From NCBI GenBank assembly GCA_019237595.1, contig JAFAGU010000062.1, positions 1 to 9,428 of the forward strand: DNA of 9,428 nt. Reading direction: 5' to 3'. Below, piece after piece: positions 1 through 6,642 of the stretch (position 1 is the stretch's first letter; each line of letters starts with the position of its first letter). The DNA comes from Betaproteobacteria bacterium. GTDB lineage: Bacteria; Pseudomonadota; Gammaproteobacteria; Burkholderiales; SG8-39. The position numbers and the translations under genes are program-made. The notes under the pieces are model-generated. The model did not search any database. It was not told where the DNA came from and saw only the letters and a program-made list of their open reading frames with translations.

Positions 1-10
1 GCAAGAAACA

Positions 11-18
11 GGGGAGGG
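11..18 (+). promoter_or_regulatory. Shine-Dalgarno site of the CHASE2 kinase gene
   Basis: A purine run GGGGAGGG lies 3 nt upstream of the ATG at 22 and is strongly complementary to the 3' end of 16S rRNA. Together with the membrane segment that begins about 10 residues after this ATG, it supports 22 as the true start. The promoter for the operon must lie upstream of the window. Confidence 0.75.
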
Positions 19-21
19 CGC

Positions 22-2613
22 ATGAAATCCGGATTCTGGAAGACCGACTGGTTCCTCGGTCTGGTCGTCGTCGTGCTCATGCTGGTCGCTGGCGGAAGCG
101 ACCTCCTCCAGAGCCTCGAGCGCAAGGCGTATGACATGGGCGTTCAGGCGACCTCGCGCTCGCCTTCCGACAAGATCGCGGTGATCGCGATCGACGACAC
201 GAGCATCGCCAACATTGGCCGCTGGCCCTGGTCGCGCGACAAGCTCGCCAAGATGGTGGACCTCCTCGCCGCGGCGAAGGCCAAGGTGATCGGCAGCTCG
301 ATTCTCCTCAGCGAAGCCCAGGTCGATCCCGGCTATGTCTACGTGACGAAGCTCCTGGAAATCGCCGGCAAGTCCGTTCCCGCGGCGGCCCCGGGCGCCG
401 ATGGCGCCGCGGCGGCGCCGGCAGCGCCCGCGGGCGACATGGGCCAGGTCTACACGCTGCTGAAGGAAGCGGAGGCTCAGCTCAACACCGACCGCAAGCT
501 CAGCGAGAGCTTCGCGAAAGCGGCGAACGTCGTGCAGGCGATGGTGTTCGACGTGCGCCGGCCGCAGGGCAAGCCGGACAAGCCGCTCCCCGACTACGTG
601 GTGAAGAGCAGCCTGCAGGCCGCGAACAAGTCCGACGAGCTTCCCCTGCCTACGGCGAGCCTGCAGTATCCGATCGAGCCCCTCGGGCGCGCGGCCGCCT
701 TCCTCGGGCACCTCAACCAGCTGCGCGACGTCGACGGCGCCGTGCGCGCCGAGCCGCTCGTGCTCAGCTACTTCGACCAGATGTACCCGTCGCTCGCGGT
801 GATGATCGTCGCCAAGTACCTCAACCTCGACACGAAGGACGTCAAGGTGAACCTCGGCGAGGGCCTGACGCTGCAGAACCTGCGCATCCGCACCGACCCG
901 AACCTCATGATGTCGACCTACTTCTACAAGGATCGCGACGGCCGCTCCGCCTTCCAGGTCGATTCGTTCTACGACGTGGCGAGCGGCAAGATCCCGCCGG
1001 AAAAGTACCGCGACAAGATCGTGCTGATCGGCGCCACGGCAGCCGGCCTCGGCGACAGCCCTGCGACGCCGGTCTCCGCGGCCATGCCGCCCGTCCTCAC
1101 GCTCGCGCACTCCGTGTCGTCGATCCTGCAGGAGCATTTCTTCGTCGCGCCGACCTGGGGCTGGATCGTCGAGAAGCTCTTGTTCCTGCTCGTGGCCGCG
1201 TACCTCATCGCGCTCCTGCCGCGCCTCAAGGCCGGCCCGGCGCTCGCCGTTTCGGCCGGCGTGATCGTGGTGCTGCTCGCGGCGCACTTCGCGCTGATGA
1301 GCGCGGCGGGCCTCTGGCTCCAGCTCATGGTGCCCGCGACGCTGCTTCTCGTCGGGCACGCGGCCCTCGTCTCCAAGCGTTTCATAGCCACGGAACGCGG
1401 GAAGCAGAAGTCCGACGAGAACTCGGCCGAATCCAACCGCATGCTCGGCCTCGCCTACCAGGGCCAGGGCCAGCTCGACATGGCCTGGGACAAGTTCCGC
1501 CAGGTGCCGCTCTCCGAGCAGCTCATGGAGAACCTCTACAACCTCGCGCAGGATTTCGAGAGGAAGCGCCAGTTCAACAAGGCCGAGTCGATCTTCAAGC
1601 ACATGGCCGAGTTCAACCCGAAGTTCAAGGACATCGAGCAGCGGCTCGCGCGCGCGAAGAACCTCTCCGAGACGGTGATCCTGGGCGGCGCGGGCGGCGG
1701 CGGCAAGACCAACGCGAGCATCCTCGGCTCCGACGGAAGCGTCGAGAAGCCGATGCTCGGCCGCTACCAGGTCGAGAAGGAGCTCGGAAAGGGCGCGATG
1801 GGCGTGGTGTACCTCGGCAAGGACCCGAAGATCGGGCGCATGGTGGCCATCAAGACGATGGCGCTCTCGCAGGAGTTCGAGGCGGAGGAGCTCGCCGAAG
1901 TGAAGGAGCGCTTCTTCCGCGAGGCCGAGACGGCGGGCCGGCTCTCTCACCCCAACATCGTGACCATCTACGACACGGGCGAGGAGCACGACCTCTGCTA
2001 CATCGCGATGGAGCTCCTCAAGGGCGGAGACCTCGCGCCCTACGTCAAGGCGGGGAACCTCCTGCCGATGGAGAAGGTGGTTTCCATCATCGGGCGCTCG
2101 GCGGAGGCGCTTGGGTATGCGCACCGCCAGGGCGTCGTCCACCGCGACATCAAGCCGGCGAACATGATGTATCACCTCGAGACCGACACGCTGAAGCTCG
2201 CCGACTTCGGCATCGCGCGCTTGACGGACAGCTCCAAGACGAAGACCGGCATGGTGCTCGGCACGCCCTCCTACATGTCGCCGGAGCAGCTCGCGGGCAA
2301 GAAGATCGAAGGCCGCTCCGATCTTTTCTCGCTCGCGGTCAGCCTCTACCAGCTGCTGAGCGGCAAGCTGCCCTTCGAGGGCGAGTCGATGGCGCAGCTC
2401 ATGTTCAAGATCGCGAACGAGCCGCCGACGCCCATCACCTCGATCAATCCCGCCGTGCCGGCTTCGCTGGTGGCCTTCCTCGATCGTGCGATGGCCAAGG
2501 ATCCGGACCAGCGTTTCCAGACCGGCGAGGAGTTCGCCGGGGCGCTACGCGCCGCCTTCGCGGCGGCCGGCACCGCCGCGCCGGCGGCCGGCGCAGTGGA
2601 CATCCAGCTCTAG
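22..2613 (+). CDS. CHASE2 sensor - TPR - Ser/Thr protein kinase, membrane-bound
   Basis: This is an 863-residue receptor-type Hanks kinase. One N-terminal membrane segment (about residues 11-24) is followed by an extracytoplasmic CHASE2 domain (about 27-370, with the motif IGRWPWSR at 65-72). Three membrane segments follow (about 383-399, 407-428, 434-450), then a TPR-like stretch (about 473-545) and a C-terminal kinase domain (about 581-845). Catalytic motifs are complete: glycine loop GKGAMG 589-594, Lys611 in VAIK, HRDIKPAN 707-714 with catalytic Asp709, DFG 728-730, and GTPSYMSPE 747-755. It is therefore expected to be active and, being an RD kinase, regulated through its activation loop. 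The ligand of the CHASE2 domain is unknown. An Ala/Pro/Gly-rich insert (119-138) interrupts the sensor domain, and a Gly-rich linker with SETVILGG (549-556) precedes the kinase. The stop codon directly abuts the PP2C start, so kinase and phosphatase are probably made together. The family call is firm; substrates are not visible. Confidence 0.95.
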   Translation: MKSGFWKTDWFLGLVVVVLMLVAGGSDLLQSLERKAYDMGVQATSRSPSDKIAVIAIDDTSIANIGRWPWSRDKLAKMVDLLAAAKAKVIGSSILLSEAQVDPGYVYVTKLLEIAGKSVPAAAPGADGAAAAPAAPAGDMGQVYTLLKEAEAQLNTDRKLSESFAKAANVVQAMVFDVRRPQGKPDKPLPDYVVKSSLQAANKSDELPLPTASLQYPIEPLGRAAAFLGHLNQLRDVDGAVRAEPLVLSYFDQMYPSLAVMIVAKYLNLDTKDVKVNLGEGLTLQNLRIRTDPNLMMSTYFYKDRDGRSAFQVDSFYDVASGKIPPEKYRDKIVLIGATAAGLGDSPATPVSAAMPPVLTLAHSVSSILQEHFFVAPTWGWIVEKLLFLLVAAYLIALLPRLKAGPALAVSAGVIVVLLAAHFALMSAAGLWLQLMVPATLLLVGHAALVSKRFIATERGKQKSDENSAESNRMLGLAYQGQGQLDMAWDKFRQVPLSEQLMENLYNLAQDFERKRQFNKAESIFKHMAEFNPKFKDIEQRLARAKNLSETVILGGAGGGGKTNASILGSDGSVEKPMLGRYQVEKELGKGAMGVVYLGKDPKIGRMVAIKTMALSQEFEAEELAEVKERFFREAETAGRLSHPNIVTIYDTGEEHDLCYIAMELLKGGDLAPYVKAGNLLPMEKVVSIIGRSAEALGYAHRQGVVHRDIKPANMMYHLETDTLKLADFGIARLTDSSKTKTGMVLGTPSYMSPEQLAGKKIEGRSDLFSLAVSLYQLLSGKLPFEGESMAQLMFKIANEPPTPITSINPAVPASLVAFLDRAMAKDPDQRFQTGEEFAGALRAAFAAAGTAAPAAGAVDIQL

Positions 2614-3441
2614 ATGATGGACCTCAGCCAAATCCTCGAGGTCGCGAGCGCGACCGACCCCGGCATGGTCCGGTCGCACAACGAGGACTCGGTCGCCGCC
2701 GATCCGGCGAACGGCCTCGTCGTTCTCGCCGACGGCATGGGCGGCTACAACGCTGGCGAAGTGGCGAGCGGCATGGCGACCACGGTGATCATCACCGAGA
2801 TGCAGCAGATGCTCGCCAAGGTCGAGCCGTACGCCATCGACGAGAAGACGAAGCAGCAGGTCGGTCGCCGCATCCTTCGCGAGCAGGTGCTGAAGGCCAA
2901 CACCTCCATCTACCAGGCGGCGCAGAGCCAGCCGCAATACGCCGGGATGGGCACGACGCTCGTGACCTGCCTCTTCTACGACAACAAGATACTCGTCGCG
3001 CACCTCGGCGACTCGCGGCTCTACCTCGCGCGAGACGGCAAGTTCTCCCAGGTGACGCGCGACCACTCGCTCCTCCAGGAGCAGATCGACTCAGGGCTCA
3101 TCACGCCCGAGCAGGCGAAGCACGCGCAGCACAAGAACCTCGTCACGAAGGCGCTCGGCATCGATCCGAGCGTCGAGCCGGAGATGAACGAGTATCCGAC
3201 CAAGCCCGGCGATATCTACCTGCTGTGTTCCGATGGCCTGTGCGACATGGTCGAGGACGAGGACATCGGCATGGCGGTGCAGACCCTCGGGGCGAACCTC
3301 AAGCTCGCGGCTGAGCAGCTCGTGCAGATGGCCAACGACAACGGGGGCCGGGACAACGTTTCAGTTATACTCGTGCGCGTCCTAGGGGAGTACCCGGCCG
3401 CGCGGGGCGTAATGGCCAAGGTTTTTGCGTGGTTAAAATAA
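2614..3441 (+). CDS. PP2C-family Ser/Thr protein phosphatase (Stp/PrpC type)
   Basis: This 275-residue soluble phosphatase should reverse the phosphorylation made by the upstream kinase. The bacterial PP2C motifs are all present in order: RSHNEDS 20-26, DGMGG 40-44 with metal ligand Asp40, GMGTT 111-115, HLGDSR 130-135, TRDHSL 148-153, CSDGL 205-209 with Asp207, and GGRDNVS 244-250 with Asp247. It is thus predicted to be an active Mn2+/Mg2+-dependent enzyme. The length is slightly above the usual 240-260 because of a C-terminal extension (about 258-275) ending in a short basic, aromatic tail. The gene starts immediately after the kinase TAG, with tandem ATGs at 2614 and 2617 and no good ribosome-binding site. 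This suggests translation coupled to the kinase. Pairing of a Hanks kinase with a PP2C is typical in bacteria, so the partner assignment is reasonable though inferred from position. Confidence 0.95.
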   Translation: MMDLSQILEVASATDPGMVRSHNEDSVAADPANGLVVLADGMGGYNAGEVASGMATTVIITEMQQMLAKVEPYAIDEKTKQQVGRRILREQVLKANTSIYQAAQSQPQYAGMGTTLVTCLFYDNKILVAHLGDSRLYLARDGKFSQVTRDHSLLQEQIDSGLITPEQAKHAQHKNLVTKALGIDPSVEPEMNEYPTKPGDIYLLCSDGLCDMVEDEDIGMAVQTLGANLKLAAEQLVQMANDNGGRDNVSVILVRVLGEYPAARGVMAKVFAWLK

Positions 3442-3444
3442 CCT

Positions 3445-3455
3445 CCCCGAAGGGG
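3445..3455 (+). promoter_or_regulatory. Shine-Dalgarno site inside a small GC hairpin, FHA gene
   Basis: CCCC (3445-3448), GAA, GGGG (3452-3455) can form a 4-bp all-GC stem with a GAA triloop. The right arm is the core of the ribosome-binding sequence AAGGGG, 5 nt before the ATG at 3461. The hairpin could dampen initiation unless ribosomes finishing the PP2C gene, whose stop is at 3439-3441, keep it open. The site supports 3461 as the start; any regulatory effect is inference. Confidence 0.45.
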
Positions 3456-3460
3456 CAGCT

Positions 3461-4324
3461 ATGGCGAAACTGATACTGAGCATGGACGGGCTCGTTCTCA
3501 AGGAGATCCCCTTGACGAAAGAGCGCACGACCATCGGCCGCAAGCCCCACAACGACATCCAGATCGACAACCTCGCCGTCTCGGGCGAGCACGCCGTCAT
3601 CGTCACGATCCTGAACGACTCCTTCCTCGAGGACCTCGGCAGCACGAACGGCACGCTCGTCAACGGCAACCCGATCAAGAAGCACTTCCTGCAGAACAAC
3701 GACGTCATCGAGCTGGGCAAGTACAAGCTCAAGTTCGTCGGCGAGTCCGCGCCCGCGACGGCGGAGAAGGCGGACTTCGAGAAGACGATGGTGCTGCGTC
3801 CGTCGGCAATGAAGGCCGCCGCAGAGCAGGCGCGCGCCATGGCCGCAGCGGGCGGCGGCGGCGCGCAGGCCGCAGTCGCTCAGCGCGCGGCGGCGGTCCA
3901 GGCGGCCGGCGCGAGCGCGGCCGCCACCGGGATCGCGGACAAGGATGCGAAGTCGGCGCCAGCGCCAGCCCCGAAGCCGGCGCCTGCGCCTTCCGCAGCA
4001 CCAGCGGCTGCTCCCGCGGCACCGGCCGCCGCGCCGGCCGGAGCCGCTCGCCCGGCCCAACCCCTCGGCGCGATCCAGCTCCTCTCCGGCGGGAACGCCG
4101 GCAAGGAGCTCGAGCTCACGAAGCCGCTCACCACGCTCGGCAAACCCGGCGTGCAGGTGGCGGTGCTCACGCGCCGCCCGCAGGGCTACTTCATCACGCA
4201 CGTCGAGGGCGCGAACCGCCCGCAGGTGAACGGGCAGCAGATCGGCCCCGCCCCGCACGCGCTCAAGGATCACGACGTGATCGAGCTCGCGGGCGTGAAG
4301 ATGGAATTCTTCCTCAAAGGGTAA
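3461..4324 (+). CDS. FHA-domain phosphothreonine-binding protein with a second, degenerate FHA-like domain
   Basis: This 287-residue soluble protein is the probable reader of phosphothreonine made by the neighbouring kinase. The N-terminal FHA domain (about residues 3-95) keeps the conserved binding positions: Gly26-Arg27 in TIGRKPHNDI, Ser41/His44 in SGEHA, and Asn63-Gly64 in STNGT, followed by VNG. Directly after it comes the motif EKTMVLR (107-113), a candidate phospho-acceptor. A long low-complexity linker rich in Ala, Pro and Gly (about 115-200) joins it to a C-terminal domain (about 203-287). That domain has FHA-like spacing (TTLGKPG, VNGQQIG, HDVIELAGVKMEF) but lacks the Arg and the Ser/His pair, so it probably does not bind phosphothreonine in the usual way. 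It is 19 nt after the PP2C gene. Two-domain architecture and operon position are clear; binding partners are not. Confidence 0.9.
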   Translation: MAKLILSMDGLVLKEIPLTKERTTIGRKPHNDIQIDNLAVSGEHAVIVTILNDSFLEDLGSTNGTLVNGNPIKKHFLQNNDVIELGKYKLKFVGESAPATAEKADFEKTMVLRPSAMKAAAEQARAMAAAGGGGAQAAVAQRAAAVQAAGASAAATGIADKDAKSAPAPAPKPAPAPSAAPAAAPAAPAAAPAGAARPAQPLGAIQLLSGGNAGKELELTKPLTTLGKPGVQVAVLTRRPQGYFITHVEGANRPQVNGQQIGPAPHALKDHDVIELAGVKMEFFLKG

Positions 4325-4332
4325 ATGAGGCA

Positions 4333-4389
4333 ATGACTGCGGGGCTTCCCCGGGCCTTTCGCAGCCATGCCGCTCCCGAGGTAGCGTGA
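4333..4389 (+). other. Possible 18-codon leader frame overlapping the cyclase start
   Basis: An ATG at 4333 opens an 18-codon frame ending in TGA at 4387-4389, which overlaps the GTG start of the cyclase as GTGA. Such overlaps allow termination-reinitiation coupling. The only upstream ribosome-binding candidate, GAGG at 4327-4330, is just 2 nt away, which is too close. The frame also spans a possible stem (CTGCG 4337-4341 with CGCAG 4360-4364). It may be chance. Confidence 0.15.
4378..4381 (+). promoter_or_regulatory. Weak ribosome-binding site of the GTG-started cyclase
   Basis: GAGG ends 4 nt before the GTG at 4386. No in-frame ATG lies just upstream, and the first membrane segment begins within a few codons of this GTG, which favours it as the start. 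A weak site plus a GTG codon suggests modest translation of the cyclase compared with its neighbours. Confidence 0.45.
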
Positions 4390-6632
4390 AGCAGCACATC
4401 GTTCGCATCGCGATCGGCATCGCGATCACGGTCTTTTTCATCGGCTACGCGCTGCGCTGGTACCCGGTGAACGCGGTCGCGTTCATCGCGCAGCTCGACA
4501 ACATCATCTACGACGCGCGGCTGAAGCTCACCATGCCGGGCGGCACCGACGATCGCATCGTCATCCTGGACATCGACGAGAAGAGCCTCGGCGAGATCGG
4601 ACGCTGGCCCTGGAGCCGCAAGCTCATGGCCGAGCTCATCAACAAGCTCTTCGACAAGTACAAGATCGCCGTGCTCGGCTTCGACGTGATCTGGGCGGAG
4701 CCCGACCGCAGCTCGGGCATCGACGTCCTCGACGCGATGGCGCAGAAGGACTTCCGCGACCTGCCGGCTTTCCAGCAGGCGTACAAGGAAATCCGCCCGA
4801 AGCTCGACTACGACGCGCTATTCGCCGACGCCATCCGGCAGCGGCCGGTGGTGCTCGGCTACTACTTCAATAGCGAAGCCGACGCGGTCAAGGCGAACGC
4901 GATTCCCGCCCCCGTGCTGCCCAAGGGTACGTTCACCGGCCACAACATCGCGTTTTTCGAGTGGAAGGGATACACCGGCAACCTGCCCATCTACGTGAAA
5001 AACGCCGCGGGCGGCGGCCACTTCAACCCGCTGATCGACTTCGACGGCGTGGCGCGGCGCGTGCCCATGATCCTCGAGTGGGAAGGCCAGTACTACGAAT
5101 CGCTCTCGCTCGCGATGTTCAGGACCATCCTCGCGCTCCAGGGAGACGGGCGCTTCCCCAAGGTGGAGCCGGGTTATCCGGAGGACCGCTTCACCTCCAA
5201 GGGCTACACCGGCCTCGAATGGCTGAAGGTCGGCCCGCGCACGATCCCGGTCGATGACCAGGTCAGCGCCTATATCCCCTATCGCGGGAAGCGCGGCAGC
5301 TTCCCCTACATTTCGCTCGCCGATGTGATCAAGGAGCGCGTCGATCCGGAGAAGCTGAAGGGCCGCGCGGCCATCATCGGCGCCTCGGCGCCGGGCCTCT
5401 TCGACCTTCGTTCGACTCCGGTCGACAACGTCTACCCGGGGGTCGAGATCCACGCCAACCTGATCGCCGGGATGGTGGACGGCGACATCAAGAAGAAACC
5501 ACCTTACATGCTGGGCGCCGAAGTCGTGCTGCTCGCCATCGGCGGCGTAGTGCTCGCCTTCGTGATTCCCATGCTCTCGGCGCTCTGGGCCACGGTCGTC
5601 GCCCTCGTCGGGCTCGTGCTCATCGTCGCCCTGGACCTCGTGGTCTGGGCGAAGTTCAACAACATCCTGCCGCTCGCCGCCTCGGTCCTCATGACCGGCG
5701 CCATCTACGTGATGAACATGGCGTACGGCTATTTCGTGGAATCGCGCTCCAAGCGCCAGTTCACCGAGCTCTTCGGGCAATACGTGCCGCCGGAGCTCGT
5801 GGACAAGATGGCGGAGGACCCCGAGAAATACAACATGGAGCCGAAGAGCGCCGAGCTCACGATCCTCTTCTCCGACGTGCGCGGCTTCACCAGCATCTCG
5901 GAGGCGCTCAAGCCCGAGGAGCTTCGCGAGTACATCAACGACTACCTCACCGACATGTCGAACATCATCCGCGTGAAGTACCGCGGCACGCTCGACAAGT
6001 ACATCGGCGACGCGATCATGGCGTTCTGGGGCGCGCCGGTCGACGACCCGCAGCACGCGAGGAATGGCGTACTTGCCGGGCTGGAGATGCAGAAGGAGTG
6101 CGAGGTGCTGAACGCGAAGTTCGCGGCGCGCGGCTGGCCGACACTGAAAATCGGCGTGGGCCTCAACTCCGGGCCGGTGCGCGTGGGCGACATGGGATCG
6201 CAGGTGCGCCGCGCCTACACGGCGATGGGCGACGCGGTGAACGTCGCCTCGCGGCTGGAAGGCCGCACGAAGGGCTACGGGGTCGGCATCCTAGTCGGCG
6301 AAGCAACGCGCAACGCCGTGAAGGACGTGCTCTTCCGCGAGGTGGACCGCATCAAGGTCAAGGGCAAGGATGAGGCCGTGACGATCTACGAGCCGCTCGG
6401 CCTCGAGTCGGAGGTCGACCGCAAGATCCAGGAAGAGCTCAAGCTCTGGAACCAGGCGCTGCGGCACTACCGAGCGCAGCAGTGGGACCAGGCGGAGGTG
6501 GCGCTTCTCAACCTCCAGCGGATGAATCCAGGCTGCGGCTTGTACAAGCACTACGCCGAGACGATCGCCGACAAGCGCAGGAATCCGCCGCCCGCAGGAT
6601 GGGACGGCGTCACGGTATTCGACGAAAAATAG
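4386..6632 (+). CDS. CHASE2-domain class III adenylate cyclase, membrane-bound
   Basis: This 748-residue cyclase is predicted to make cAMP from ATP. An N-terminal membrane segment (about residues 6-22) leads into an extracytoplasmic CHASE2 domain (about 30-365, IGRWPWSR at 71-78). Three membrane segments follow (about 376-394, 397-418, 426-448), then a cytoplasmic class III catalytic domain (about 488-670). Metal-binding Asp497 (FSDVRGF) and Asp541 (YIGDAIMAFWG), Lys538 and Thr612 at the purine-specifying positions, and Asn619 and Arg623 (VNVASR) at the transition-state positions are all present. It should therefore be active as a homodimer, and the Lys/Thr pair fits class IIIb. A C-terminal tail (about 675-748) holds a TPR-like helix pair and ends in PPPAGWDGVTVF, a pattern I associate with this cyclase subgroup. 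The start is GTG. The domain layout mirrors the kinase at 22-2613. The sensor ligand is unknown; cGMP as product is much less likely. Confidence 0.93.
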   Translation: MKQHIVRIAIGIAITVFFIGYALRWYPVNAVAFIAQLDNIIYDARLKLTMPGGTDDRIVILDIDEKSLGEIGRWPWSRKLMAELINKLFDKYKIAVLGFDVIWAEPDRSSGIDVLDAMAQKDFRDLPAFQQAYKEIRPKLDYDALFADAIRQRPVVLGYYFNSEADAVKANAIPAPVLPKGTFTGHNIAFFEWKGYTGNLPIYVKNAAGGGHFNPLIDFDGVARRVPMILEWEGQYYESLSLAMFRTILALQGDGRFPKVEPGYPEDRFTSKGYTGLEWLKVGPRTIPVDDQVSAYIPYRGKRGSFPYISLADVIKERVDPEKLKGRAAIIGASAPGLFDLRSTPVDNVYPGVEIHANLIAGMVDGDIKKKPPYMLGAEVVLLAIGGVVLAFVIPMLSALWATVVALVGLVLIVALDLVVWAKFNNILPLAASVLMTGAIYVMNMAYGYFVESRSKRQFTELFGQYVPPELVDKMAEDPEKYNMEPKSAELTILFSDVRGFTSISEALKPEELREYINDYLTDMSNIIRVKYRGTLDKYIGDAIMAFWGAPVDDPQHARNGVLAGLEMQKECEVLNAKFAARGWPTLKIGVGLNSGPVRVGDMGSQVRRAYTAMGDAVNVASRLEGRTKGYGVGILVGEATRNAVKDVLFREVDRIKVKGKDEAVTIYEPLGLESEVDRKIQEELKLWNQALRHYRAQQWDQAEVALLNLQRMNPGCGLYKHYAETIADKRRNPPPAGWDGVTVFDEK

Positions 6633-6642
6633 GCGGGAAGCG

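Noticed and set aside
3955..4060. GC-rich repetitive stretch in the FHA gene as a DNA repeat
   Set aside because: It is explained by Ala/Pro codons of the linker, with no regular repeat unit.
3365..4441. Long antisense open frame of 358 codons
   Set aside because: It lies opposite the FHA gene and its flanks, is rich in Arg/Gly/Leu as expected of the reverse of GC-biased codons, and has no recognisable domain or ribosome site.
4818..6056. Long antisense open frame of 412 codons opposite the cyclase
   Set aside because: Its His/Arg/Asp/Val-rich composition mirrors the sense codons; the sense strand holds a cyclase with full catalytic motifs.
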